Assembly: GCA_903772945.1 (NCBI GenBank)
Contig: CAICTM010000017.1
Coordinates: forward strand, 121,139 to 185,138
Length of the DNA stretch: 64,000 nucleotides
Direction of reading: 5' to 3'
DNA from: Seminavis robusta
Taxonomy: Eukaryota > Bacillariophyta > Bacillariophyceae > Naviculales > Naviculaceae
Position numbers and translations under genes: made by a program. How positions within the stretch are numbered: position 1 is the first letter of the stretch; each line of letters starts with the position of its first letter. Below are positions 12,332 through 23,087 of the stretch, in pieces. The notes beneath the pieces were generated by a model that was not told the DNA's origin, made no database searches, and was given only the letters and a program-made list of their open reading frames with translations.

Positions 12332-13457
12332 GGTTGCTTAATTTCTGTAAAATTGTGCCGGGTTTCGAAGTTTCTAGCTACTAGATGTACAGTAGCTTGA
12401 GATCTCTACTTGATTGTGCTAATGAGGCGTCAGAGTGGCTTTGGTAGCTACCGGTAGCTACTAGTAGAGCTCGAGAGTTGTGGTTGGTATCCTTGAACGT
12501 CTTGGACGTTGTTTGATCACTGCGATGCTTCTTTGCCACTTTGCACGTTTTGCTGTCCTCTTGGGGGAACTCGAGCAGTCTCGAGCCCAAAGCGAGATCT
12601 TGGGTGGCCTGGTCACCAAGTCACTGGAATGTGGTGGCATGAATCGCATGATGGCTTGTGAATGAGTTGAACCATCGGGTCATTCGCGCACCCAGCCATC
12701 CTTCTTTTCCTCTTCTTTCGTGTACAAAAGTTGGACAGTATAAACCTAGCAGCACAGAAGATTTACACCGAATGGTTTGACACTTTAAACTTGTCATCTC
12801 ATTTTTTGCACGAGTGGTCCACCTTTTCCCTTTTAGTAAAGTTACCGAAAGCAAAATCCATGTGCTCTGTGCTTTGCAGCCAGGTCATGCTAGCATGAAC
12901 GTTTCCTTATACGGCACACCTTGCCCTATTCGGACAGCAGTGAACCAGGGGATTTGAAGCGCAAAGTTTCTATCAACTCTTGAGAAACGAGTTTACAGTA
13001 CGAGGGATCCAGACATGAAAACCGATTTGGATCCATCTGCGCGCTTCTCCCTGCTGATTGCAAGTCTATATAGATAGATTTCAACTCTGTAGCAACTTAC
13101 TCTTGCAGTTGACAGAGGGTGCGCTAGGATCATCATCGCCAATCTATGGGCCCTGCCTGCATTGGCTTCCCCGATCACACCCTACCGTACCAGTAACCTC
13201 TTCGAAAATTGGCACGCTGCGATGAAGGACTCGTCCCTGCTCTCGGGCATGCCGTTACGAGGCACAAAAATAAAATGTAAAGTATATCTTTACATGGCAT
13301 TGAGGATTGCTAAATCCCTCTTTTGCAGTTTTGCAGACACTGCTTCTAGCTTCTAAAACTAGCTAGTGAAACAAGCGAGGAGAACTAACCATTTTTTCTC
13401 TAATCGTGGCAAGTTCGTCTCTGCTCGAGCTCTGGGCTACCGATACATGTACGGTAG
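12332..13457. other. Intergenic DNA between giant gene and MYND gene
   Basis: This 1.1-kb stretch holds no convincing gene. It contains short palindromic words (GGTAGCTACCGGTAGCTACT near 12,445). It would contain the promoter of the giant gene, but I see no clear TATA element. Confidence 0.5.
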
Positions 13458-14820
13458 CTAGTTCATCTCTTTGAGGACGCGTTGTGGATTCCAAATGAGA
13501 AGTTGTCTCCCCATATCTGTCATCCCTGCAGGTCCAAAATTTCGGGTCAACTCGCTCTGGTTTGCCGTCCCAACTGCACCCATTGCTTCATTCGACATCA
13601 TGGCCAAGCCAGTATCTTGGTTTTTCAAACCAAGACGGTAGGCCCCGCCTGAATCATCCGGATAGTGACAAACAGCAAGCACAGGGTCCGGCGTCATGGT
13701 TCGATACTTATCCTTGATTCCCTTCCACAAATCATTGGGAAACCACTCCTTTTCATTCGGGCGGTTGTCGTGAATGTATCCCGAGACCAAATCGAAGGAA
13801 AACTCACCACGGAGAGCTGGCGCATCTCCATAAAAGTCAATTTCCAAGAGGATGTCTTGCTTCCCGACGCCGTGTTCTTCACAAAAGGCATGGGCCTTCA
13901 GAAGGATACGGAAGTAGTTTTTGTGTAAGAAACCTGTCAGCAACTGTTGGTGAGAGTCAACCTCTCTGTCCGTGAATGTCTTCGCCTTGGTTTCCATCTT
14001 GCACTGTTTCTTGTGTTTTTTCCAGTCCTACAACAATGCCAGGCTTCTAGGTCAGCTTTTGGTCCAAGTGAAGCAACTAAATTATAGCAACGGATGGCAG
14101 TGGTCGGAAACTCACCTGGCACTCGCGTGAGCAATACGCTGTGGTCTTGCACCTGCTGCATAAAAGGTTTTTGCTTGCCGATGTTCCACAGTTGCGGCAT
14201 ATAGATGTTGTCGTCTTGTCGTGATTGCTGGCCATGCCGTTTGCCGATGACAGCATAGTCTGCAGCTTTGCTTTGATAGGCATGGGAAGTCTATTATTCG
14301 ACTTTAGTAAATCCTGAATAAGTTCTGCCAGAGGCTCACCTTTGCAGCAACATGTGCGCAAGAACCACGTACTCTCTTGCAGCCGATCCAACAAACTGAG
14401 GACCTGGTCCATATTTGTTCCACTCAAGTTGGCATATTTGAAACACCGCAATCCTTGATAAATGAATCCGGACTGCTCCAACTTCTTGGATGCCTTGTTG
14501 ACTCTGTCATATTCTTTGCTCTTGATGAATGTCAAGCAGAGATGCAGATTGCACAAAATGTTGATGATCACTTGAGCAATCTTTGAATCGATACTCTTCT
14601 CGGCAGCTTTGCAGAACAATGACATGGTTTCATCTGCTTTTTCTTTCAAAAGGACCTTGACGAAGGACTCGTGAATGCACAGTGGAGTATAACACAGTTC
14701 AGGAGCTCCAAAACGTAGTCTTCTGGGGTTCCTTTCTTTTTCCAGGCTTTCTTGTCTGCAGCTGATCGCAAGACTGCTTGGAAATGATTCACAAAGATCT
14801 CGAGGTGCCATAAAATCCAT
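13458..14820 (-). CDS. MYND-type zinc finger protein
   Basis: Two exons, 14820-14116 and 14027-13458, are separated by an 88-bp GT-AG intron (GTGAGT...TTGTAG) in phase 0. Splicing completes the MYND finger. Exon 1 ends with the first cysteine pairs and Tyr-Cys-Ser-Arg-Glu-Cys-Gln, and exon 2 begins Asp-Trp-Lys-Lys-His-Lys-Lys-Gln-Cys, giving the full Cys7-His set (residues ~205-245). The N-terminal part is helical and may be TPR-like. The C-terminal ~170 residues are a conserved-looking globular domain I cannot name. MYND domains bind Pro-rich peptides in partner proteins. The first in-frame ATG is 14820. The frame stays open to about 14958 without an ATG, so an upstream exon is possible. The predicted length is 424 residues. 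Confidence 0.75.
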
Positions 14821-15303
14821 CTGATCCTTACTTCTCTCAATTCTTCTTTTTCTCTTTTCCAGCGGGGCGACTTCTTGAAACTGGAAAGCGGATTGCAGTC
14901 TGCAGTGACACTTTGTATTCACTGTATCCTCCCCCCAACAAAGTGAATTGGAGAACAATGAACTCCAGATATCGATGAAAGTATTCTTCTGGAAGGAATC
15001 GAATCTTCAGGATCGGGTTTCAATTTCCAAACACCAATACACCCTCGGAAGTGCCCGTACGTACCGGTACACGGATACAATACACGGAGGGGTAGGTGCC
15101 AATAGTTTGAAAACTTTTTGTTGGAGGGAACGAAGATTTTAACACGACAGTCACACTCTACAACAGGGAAGGTTGTTGCAGAGAGGTGTAGGCAGTCCAC
15201 AATACAATAGATGTTCTAATATCAGCAAGAGAATCCTATTTTTTCACCACTGGCCCCAGCTGGACTCTTCCTATTCTTCCGCCTCAGATTCTGTGGTATC
15301 AGC
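14821..15303. other. Intergenic DNA, no gene seen
   Basis: This is the 5' flank of the MYND gene and the 3' flank of the second mucin-like gene. It contains a GTACGTACCGGTACAC palindromic cluster near 15,056-15,072. If the MYND gene has an additional 5' exon it would lie here. Confidence 0.4.
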
Positions 15304-18300
15304 TTAATCTCCGTCCTCTGAATCTTCTCCATCTGAAGAATCACCCTTGGCAGCTTCACTGGTCCCTCTTTCTTCGGCCTCTAATTCTGTGGCATCGGCT
15401 TGGTCATCATTCTCTGGATCCTCCTCTCCCTCTGAAGCATCACCCTTGTCAGCTTCGCTAGCCTCATCCTTTTGTTCAGCCTCAGATTCTGTGGCATCAG
15501 CATGGTCGTCATTCTCTGAACCCTCCTCTCCCTCTGAAGCATCACCCTTGTCGCTAGCCTCATCCTTTTCTTTGTCCACTGGTCCTGCATTATCAGCTTG
15601 CTCCTCATTCTCTGAATCCTTCTCTCCTGATGAAGGATCAACCTTGTCAGCTTCGCTAGCCTCCTCCTTTGCTTCGTTGGATGGTTCTGCGGCATCAGTT
15701 TGCTCTTCGTTCTCTGACTCCTCTTTTTCTGCAGCATCACCCTCCTTAGCTCCACTGGCCTCCTCCTGTTCTTCAGCGGCTGATTCTGCAGCATCAGTTT
15801 GTTCTTCATTCTCTGAATCCTCCTCTTTTTCTGATGCATCGCCATCCTCAGCTTCACTGGCCTCAACCTTTTCTTCAGCCAAGGATTCCACAGCATCAGT
15901 TCGATCTTCATTCTCTGCATCCTCTTCCCCTTCCAAAGCGTCACCCTTGTCATCCACACTGGCCTCCTCCTTGTCATCAGCTGTTGGTTCGGTGGCATCA
16001 GGTTGGTCTTCGTTGTCTGAATCCTCCTCTCCATCTGAGTCATCAGCCTTGTCAGCTTCGCTGCTCTCCTTTCCTTCCTCCTCCTTTTCTCCTGCCTCTG
16101 ATTCTGTGCCATCAGGTTGGTCTTCGTTATCTGAATCCTCCTCTCCCTCTGAAGCATCACCCTTGTCAGCTTCACTTGCATCCTCCTTTTGTTCATCCGT
16201 CGACTCCATAGCACCAGCTTGGTCTTCATCGTCTGAGTCCTCCAATTTTTCTGAAGCATCACCCTCGCGAGCTTCACTGTCATCTGATTCACTAGCATCC
16301 TCCTTCTCTGCCTTTTCTTGAGCATTCGATTCCATGGGATCGGCATCGGCTTGGTCTTCGTTCTCTGAGTCATCCTCTCCTTCCTCAGATTCACTAGCCT
16401 CCTCTTCTTGGGCCTCTGGTTCCGTGGCATTGGATTGGCCTTCATTGTCAGAGTCTCCCTCTCCCTCTGAGTCATCACTTTCATCAGCTTCACTACCATC
16501 CTCTTTTTCTGGAGGCGTCGATTCCATTTGCTCTTGGCTTGTTTCAGAATCCTCGGCATCATCTGCCATGCCTCTTTCTGCAGCTGCCACGGTAGCACCT
16601 TCAGGTTCTTCGCCATGAGTATCAGACGGAGGGTCAGCGGCTGGCTCGTCTTCAAAGACCTCTTCGTCCTTCTGATCGTCCTTTTCGGAATCGGAATCAG
16701 ACTCAGACTCGAATTCCGACTCTTTAGCCACCTCGTCTTCCTCAATCTCGTTGACATCTCCCTTCTCACTCTCTGATTCAAACTCTGATCCGTCTTTGCT
16801 GTCTTGTTCCACCTTTTCTTCCTCCACCTCGTCTTCGGTGATTTCGGCAACGGCCTCTTCATTTTGAGGTTCGTCCTCGAATGATTCCACCGGCACTGCA
16901 TCCTCGTCGCTAACAACTCCAGGTGACTTGTCGCTATCTTCAACATCAGGAGCTTCATTTGATAGCAAGCCAGAACCTTCATCATCAGTCATCGCATCAT
17001 TCTTGTTGAGGTCACCGCCTTCATCCTTTTCGGGTGCCTCTTCATCGACTGCCTTCTCGTCAGCTTCATCACTCACGGCCTGATTCTTCTGCATGAAGAA
17101 GAAGAGCAATGCTCCGCCTCCACACAGCACGAGAACACCGACAACAATACCTATGATCATACCCATAGGCGAGCCTCCACTGCTCCCATCTTTGTCCTTT
17201 TCATCTGGTGTTGGTGCTTTTGTCGCGTTCCCCGTATTGTTTGTTGTGTTGCCACGAGGTGCTTCTGTCTGCTCCCCAATTGAAGGCGGTTGCGTGGGCA
17301 CAGGCGCGGGTTCGGTTGACTCTTCCACGACGATACTTGAAGTAGGATCAGTTTTCAAAATACTCTCTTGGAGCTTGCCGTCGTCAATTGCTTGATCAGT
17401 GGCTGCAGAAAACTGTGACGCTACTTCATCAGGATCTTCCTCCGGGTCCAAAATGACGTCGTACATGGCCGACAGCTTGCTGCAGGTCTCACCGGAACTA
17501 GCATTTGCCTGGAGATGACGGAGATGACGCTGTGTGGTTGCTGCTGTTTGCGGACAGGCGGCTGGTTCCACAGCATAGATTCGAATACTTCCCTCATCCA
17601 AAGTCGCCAGTCGCCGTCGACTGACCCGTAGTCGCCTCCTGCCGGCAGCCAAGCCTGACGCAACTGCGAGGAGCATGTCTGAATAAGCTCCTGCCAACGT
17701 AAGCACGCTAGCGTCGGATGCGGAGATTGGTTGGTCTGTCTTGACGATGACACCAGAGGTTACAGTTACTGTTCTTGCTCCTGGAGCATTGCCGTCAACA
17801 CTTCCTCCCAAATTTGCTTGCCCCAAGTTCGTTCCATTCCCATTTGCAGGAGGAGTCAGAGGTACAACGCTTGTGCCATTTGGCACTACCGAAGGCGGCT
17901 GCGCTCCTTGATTTCCAGTGCCGGCATTTTCCCCTCCGGAACTGGAATTTGCTATCGTTTCAATGTCAGACTCATCGAGCTCCTCCTGCCAATCTATCTC
18001 CTCGATTGAAGATTCTTCCTCAGTGATCGTCTCGTTTCCTGAGGAAACATCTCCGGCCACAGGCATTTCAGCAGCCACTGTTCCGTTGCCTGTTGGCAAA
18101 TCAGGGGGTACTTCGGGTTCGTTTTCCTCGTTGTCTATTGGTATCGGAATGGGTGGCTCGCCAGGAGAGGAAGCATTGCCGACCCCAATCGCCACAGGCT
18201 CACTGTCCCCGAGTCCTTCGGTTCTATTCCCGCCCGGTGCTGCTCCATCCGGAGGGCCAGGCGGAGAAGGAGGGGCATCTGGTTGTGTGCCAATAGATCC

Positions 18301-20456
18301 GTTGCCACCTTCTGTTGCATTCGTGTCACTATTTCCCTGAGCTTTTCCACCAGCTGGAGGGCCTGTCTGTGTTGCATTTGATCCGCCAGTTGGCGGACCT
18401 TCTGGCTTTGTGTTGTTTCCACCATTGCTTGGACCAGGTCCACTGCTTCCTTGAGTTGAATTCCCGCTCCCTTGGCTTTGAGGCCCACCGCCAACTTGTG
18501 TTGCATTGCCACCTTGATTTCGTGGGCCGTTGCCTCCTTGCGTTGCATTTCCACCTTGATTTCGTGGGCCGTTGCCTCCTTGCGTTGCATTTCCACCTTG
18601 ATTTTGTGGGCCGTGGCCTCCTTGTGTTGCATTGCCACCACCACCACCACCACCATTGTTTTGGGGATTACCATTTCCACCTTGTGGGGGGCCAGAACCA
18701 TTCCCTCCTGCAGAGTTGCCAGTAGAGTTTGTGTTGGGCCCGTTTCCATTTTGCGGCCCTCCCTGTTGTGTTGAGTTGGATCCACCACCACTACCAGTAG
18801 GACGACCACCACCACCAGGACCCCCATCAGGTTGTCCGGTCGAGTTTGAACTCACAGGTCCACCTTGCCCACCACCACCACCAGTTGAGGTGTTGTTTCC
18901 ACCGTTGTTCCCGCCACCAGCATTGTTTTGGGGACTACCATTGTTTGTCGAGTTGGTACTAGGATTACCAGATCCATTCCCTCCAGCACCATTTCCAGTG
19001 GATGTGGAGTTGGGTCCTTTCCCATTCTGAGGTCCTCCACTCTGAGGTCCTCCACTCTGAGGGCCACCACCTTGTGTTGCGTTGCCACCACCACCATTAT
19101 TTTGGGGACTACTATTTCCACCTTGTGGGGGGCCAGAACCATTCCCTCCTGCAGAGCTGCCAGTAGAGTTTGTGTTGGGCCCGTTTCCATTCTGTGGCCC
19201 TCCCTGTTGTGTTGAGTTGGAGCCACCACCACTACCAGTAGGACCACCACCACCAGGACCCCCATCAGGTTGTCCAGTCGAATTTGAACTCACAGGTCCA
19301 CCTTGCCCACCACCACCAGCTGAGGTGTTGTTTCCACCGCTGTTCCCGCCACCAGCGTTGTTTTGGGGACTACCATTGTTTGTTGAGTTGGTACTAGGAG
19401 GACCGGATCCATTCCCTCCAGCACCATTTCCAGTGGATGTGGAGTTGGTTCCTTTCCCACTTGAGGTCCTCCACTCTGAGGTCCTCCACCTTGTGTTGCA
19501 TTGCCACCACCACCACCACCACCACCACCATTGTTTTGGGGATTACCATTTCCACCTTGTGGGGGGCCAGAACCATTCCCTCCTGCAGAGTTGCCAGTAG
19601 AGTTTGTGTTGGGCCCGTTTCCATTCTGTGGCCCTCCCTGTTGTGTTGAGTTGGAGTCGCCACCACTACCAGTAGGACCACCACCAGGACCCCCATCGGG
19701 TTGTCCTGTCGAGTTTGAACTCACAGGTCCACCTTGCCCACCACCACCACCACCACCACCAGTTGAGGTGTTGTTTCCACCGTTGTTCCCGCCACCAGCA
19801 TTGTTTTGGAGATTTCCATTGTTTTGGGTATTGTTGATGTTTGTTGCGTTGGTACTAGGAGGACCAGATCCATTCCCTCCAGCACCGTTTCCAGTGGATG
19901 TGGAGTTGAGTCCTTTCCCATTTTGAGCTCCTCCACCTGACGTGGGACCCGTCGAGTTGGAACCAGCGTTGCCATTCTTATTAAGCGTCCCATCCGTTTC
20001 CCAAGATCTGAACACTGGGAGCTCAATTTTTTTGTCAGTCGCAGTTGGGTCGAAAATATAGTTGATTTCGTTGATCGCTTCCATACAGGCGTACTGCAAC
20101 TCCATGGCTCGATTTTCTGACATTTCTTCTCCTGCTCTGACGCCCACAATGTTCAGCTCGCCACCCAAACCAAATGTGTGCTGATACCGATCGGCTAGGC
20201 CTTGAGGTAAGTTTTTAAACGGCGTTTCTTCTGGGTACATCTCCCTCAAGAAGTCATTCACCACGAATAGATACTCCTCTTCTGTCAAGACGTGATGGGG
20301 GAACTTTGTATCTGCCAATTTCATGAAACGATAACATTTTGAATCAAAGTCGAGCTCCGATTCTTCCGAGGGTTGGCTTGTCACTACTACCGGAAGCAGA
20401 AGCAAGGCAAGCAATAGATGCCAACAAGTCCTCATGGGATTCATAATCGTCTTCAT
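15304..20456 (-). CDS. Asn/Gly-rich mucin-like single-pass membrane protein
   Basis: The ATG at 20456 opens a signal peptide (Leu-rich, ending near Val-Thr-Ser-Gln). It is followed by a two-cysteine N-terminal domain (~30-140), an Asn/Gly/Ser/Thr/Pro-rich stalk with very many Asn-x-Ser/Thr sequons, and a membrane-proximal domain (about 17.8-17.3 kb) with two Arg-Arg-Arg-Leu motifs. Then come a transmembrane helix (about 17.17-17.09 kb) and a ~590-residue Glu/Asp/Ser tail with repeats. The stop is at 15304. The frame changes once near 19,460, where one copy of a repeated 21-base stretch has 20 bases. Restoring one base gives about 1,717 residues. The two cysteine-containing end domains match those of 814-12331 in spacing and motifs, so the genes are probably paralogues with unrelated stalks. 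I have no functional assignment. Confidence 0.8.
15330..16420 (-). repeat. Acidic repeats in the cytoplasmic tail of the second mucin-like protein
   Basis: About a dozen degenerate units of roughly 80-100 bp encode Ala-Ser-Glu-Ala-Asp-Lys-Gly-Asp-Ala-Ser followed by Glu-Gly-Glu-Glu-Asp-Ser-Glu-Asn-like residues. The frame is uninterrupted. The composition suggests an intrinsically disordered, strongly negative cytoplasmic domain. Confidence 0.8.
18400..19990 (-). repeat. Approximately 435-bp long repeats in Asn/Gly-rich stalk
   Basis: The word CTCACAGGTC, followed by similar Gly/Asn-coding sequence, occurs at about 18851, 19289 and 19720. This gives two intervals of 438 and 431 bp and a partial third copy. 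Each unit encodes Ser-Asn-Ser-Thr-Gly-Gln-Pro-Asp, a Gly run of variable length (CCACCA runs on the plus strand) and several N-glycosylation sequons. Near 18,500-18,620 there is also a shorter tandem encoding Gly-Gly-Asn-Ala-Thr-Gln. Confidence 0.85.
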
Positions 20457-21174
20457 TTCCCACCTTTCGGCAAGGTTTGTCGGCACGCTTTTGAACCGCG
20501 TTTCTTCTGGATAGGTCTGTTTTGACAGGAGTAGATCAGTATAAAGAGAAGGCCAGCCTGCTAGCTAGCTAGATTTGTTCTTGCGAGCTAGTCGTAGCAT
20601 GCGAAGGTGACTGCTGTTTCCTTTTGCTGTCGTGGTGGTTCTGATACGGTATCTGTTGGGCTCTGTGTGTTGCTTTGTTGCATTGTGTTGCCGTGCTTGT
20701 TTCTTTCGCTTCGCTGGGTTCCTACTGTGCGAGCACTAGTACACGTGTTGATGACTGGCAGCTTTCGGTACTCAGTACCTTTGGTAAGAACAGCTCGTAA
20801 AACAAAGAAAAAGTCATTCTGTAATTATTTTAGCGTGTCCCTGGTGAATCAAAGATTTAATGCAAGGTTCAAGATTGTTGATAGGGAGAATCGGGAGAGA
20901 CCGGCAACTCCACTCACTTTTTGCGGGGAGAAGTGCATTTTTTGGACCAAACGGCCAAACGGAAGCCAGCTGTAAGTTGCTATCCAGAGGGCTATGCATA
21001 GCTACGGTACCACAGCGTTGGAAAAGATCAGATAAAATAAACCGAAAAGCTTGGGGGTCTAGCTAGCTAGTGCAGTGTCATTATTTTGGTATTCATGAAG
21101 CCGTCTACCTCAAAACAGACCATACTTTTTTTAAAACTTCCTTCTATTTCAACTCTGGTGTGACAAACACGCCT
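20457..21174. other. Intergenic DNA with CTAGCTAG palindromes
   Basis: This is the 5' flank of the second mucin-like gene. It contains GCTAGCTAGCTAG near 20,560 and again near 21,058. No gene is supported on either strand. Confidence 0.5.
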
Positions 21175-23087
21175 TCAGCATAGTTTTCGGTTGGTGAAAC
21201 AGCAAAATTCAACTTGACAGCTGCCCTGTTCCAAGTATGCTGTCGCAATCTGCACATTGCCATAGATTGGGAGCTCTCGGTATGTGGGCTTGTCCTCTTC
21301 CACGTACATTCCCATCTTCTTGGCCTTGGCCAGGGCCTCCGTAACATTGGTGCGCTGATTGTCATTGCATTGTTTGCAGACGCCTCATTGATGCTGCTTC
21401 GAGGGTTCGTACAATTCATAATCGTGGTCACAATACCGTCTTTAGGGTGCGAGCACAGGCGTATCCAGTCAATCACAGTCGTGTCCGCATCAATATTAAA
21501 GGCGGGCAGCAGACCATTCACAACTTGATCCTTGTTTTGGTCTGACATGGTTTTGAAACCCATTTCCTCAAACATAGGCAAGATCTTTTTGTGGTCTGTC
21601 ACATTCATACTCCAGTGAAAGGCAAAGGGATAGGGACGTTTGTTCCACCATAGTTGAGCGCCAATGATGGCGCCAATCAATCCTCCAATCTCGTCAAAGT
21701 AAACGGCGAATCCATCAGGATCCTTGTAGACCACGAGCTTCATGCCGCCACTAGTGGCTGGTGATGCTATGGGCTTGATTCCATGTTTCTCAAGTTCCTT
21801 CATGTGTGCATCAACCGAGTTAGTCAGCATGCAAATACGGGTCATGCCAGCATCAGAACATGCCTGGCGTTCGGGCATGTTCTTGTCTTCTTTCAGAAGG
21901 AACCTTGATTCCCACTTGCCGTTTTTCGCAGGGTTGAATTGCAGGAATTGACAACCATGTTCTTCAGGGCCGAGCGTCTCAAATCCAAGCGCTTTGTAGA
22001 AGGTGAGTGACTTTTGCAGATCCCGACAAGTTATGGTCACATGAGCAACTGCACCAGCTGGTGGGAGCTCCGGTAAAAGTGGATGAATTGTCAATACCGA
22101 CCTTTTGATCGTATGCACAACAGCGGTAGGCAGGATGTAGAGAGCTCTCCAAAAGGTCTTGGCGTCACTACCAACGAAGTAGGAGCAGTCTAAATTCTTG
22201 TGGTCACTTTGAAGCAAAAGCTCAGTCATTTTATCCACAACCAGTTCTGGCCTACCATGGGAAGCTATAGAGGATTTGATGCCCTCTTCCATCTTGTCAG
22301 CAAAGGCTGATCCGCCGTGAAGGTTTTGGATTTGTGCAGGTGCAGCACGGAAGTTCTTGACATAATGAGAAATCCAATCCGATTGTATGCCAGTGGCTAT
22401 CTGACCTGGTCGGATTGTGACAACCTGAATGCCAAACTGATCCAACTCAAGCCTCAGAGCATCACTCCATGCTTCCACAGCAAATTTGCTGGCCGAATAA
22501 GACCCGTTTCCAGGACTTGAGCTTACCCCACAAACACTGCTCATGTTGAAGATCTTGCCACCGACAACATTGGATGTCATTAACATAAGAGGAAGCAATT
22601 CTTGCGTAACACACAACTGGCCAAAGTAATTGACTTCCATGATCCTCTTGGGAATTTCCACACTGTCATGGAACAAAAAGTTGGCTGGATCAGCAATGCC
22701 GGCATTGTTGACAATAGAGTAGAGCACAGCGTTCCTTTCTTCGAGCAGACGTTGCACCTGTTCTTTCATTGCTTTCACTTGGTCGTCCTGGGTTACATCA
22801 CACTGCACGGCAATAATGTTGTCATTTTCAAAGCTACGACTGCCTTTGTCCGAAAGAGTGCATGCCACAACCAGGTATCCATTTTGTTTGCTCCATGCTC
22901 CGGCCATGAACTGTCCCAGGCCGCGATCACAACCTGTCACCACAACAACTTTGATTCGATCATCTTGAGGTAGCTTTTCGGGCTTCTTCTCGGTGAACTG
23001 CTTGTATTGGTAGTAGGCAAGGGTTCCCACGCAAATGGTAGAAAAAAGGCAGAAATCAAGCAGGGAAAACCCAGCTAGAGCCGACAT
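21175..23087 (-). CDS. Membrane-anchored SDR dehydrogenase fused to VOC/glyoxalase domains
   Basis: The ATG at 23087 begins a protein with an N-terminal transmembrane segment (~8-28). A classical short-chain dehydrogenase follows: Thr-Gly-Cys-Asp-Arg-Gly-Leu-Gly nucleotide motif at ~51, Asn-Asn-Ala-Gly, and Tyr-Ser-Ala-Ser-Lys catalytic motif near 206. It resembles the retinol/steroid dehydrogenase group. From ~320 onward there are two VOC (glyoxalase/bleomycin-resistance) modules, the first opening with Ala-His-Val-Thr-Ile. As given, the frame runs to 21144, but the last ~65 codons look nonsensical. A missing base near 21,356 would restore a VOC-like C-terminus ending in TGA at 21175, for about 637 residues. 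The frameshift could be an assembly error or a real lesion. The substrate is unknown. I see no intron. Confidence 0.8.

Noticed and set aside
15347-16618. Plus-strand Ser-rich frames opposite the acidic tail
   Set aside because: Reverse translation of Glu/Asp-rich codons gives Ser/Leu-rich frames. No start context or domain is present.
18093-19926. Plus-strand Pro-rich frames opposite the Asn/Gly stalk
   Set aside because: They mirror the Gly/Asn repeat codons and have no independent signal.
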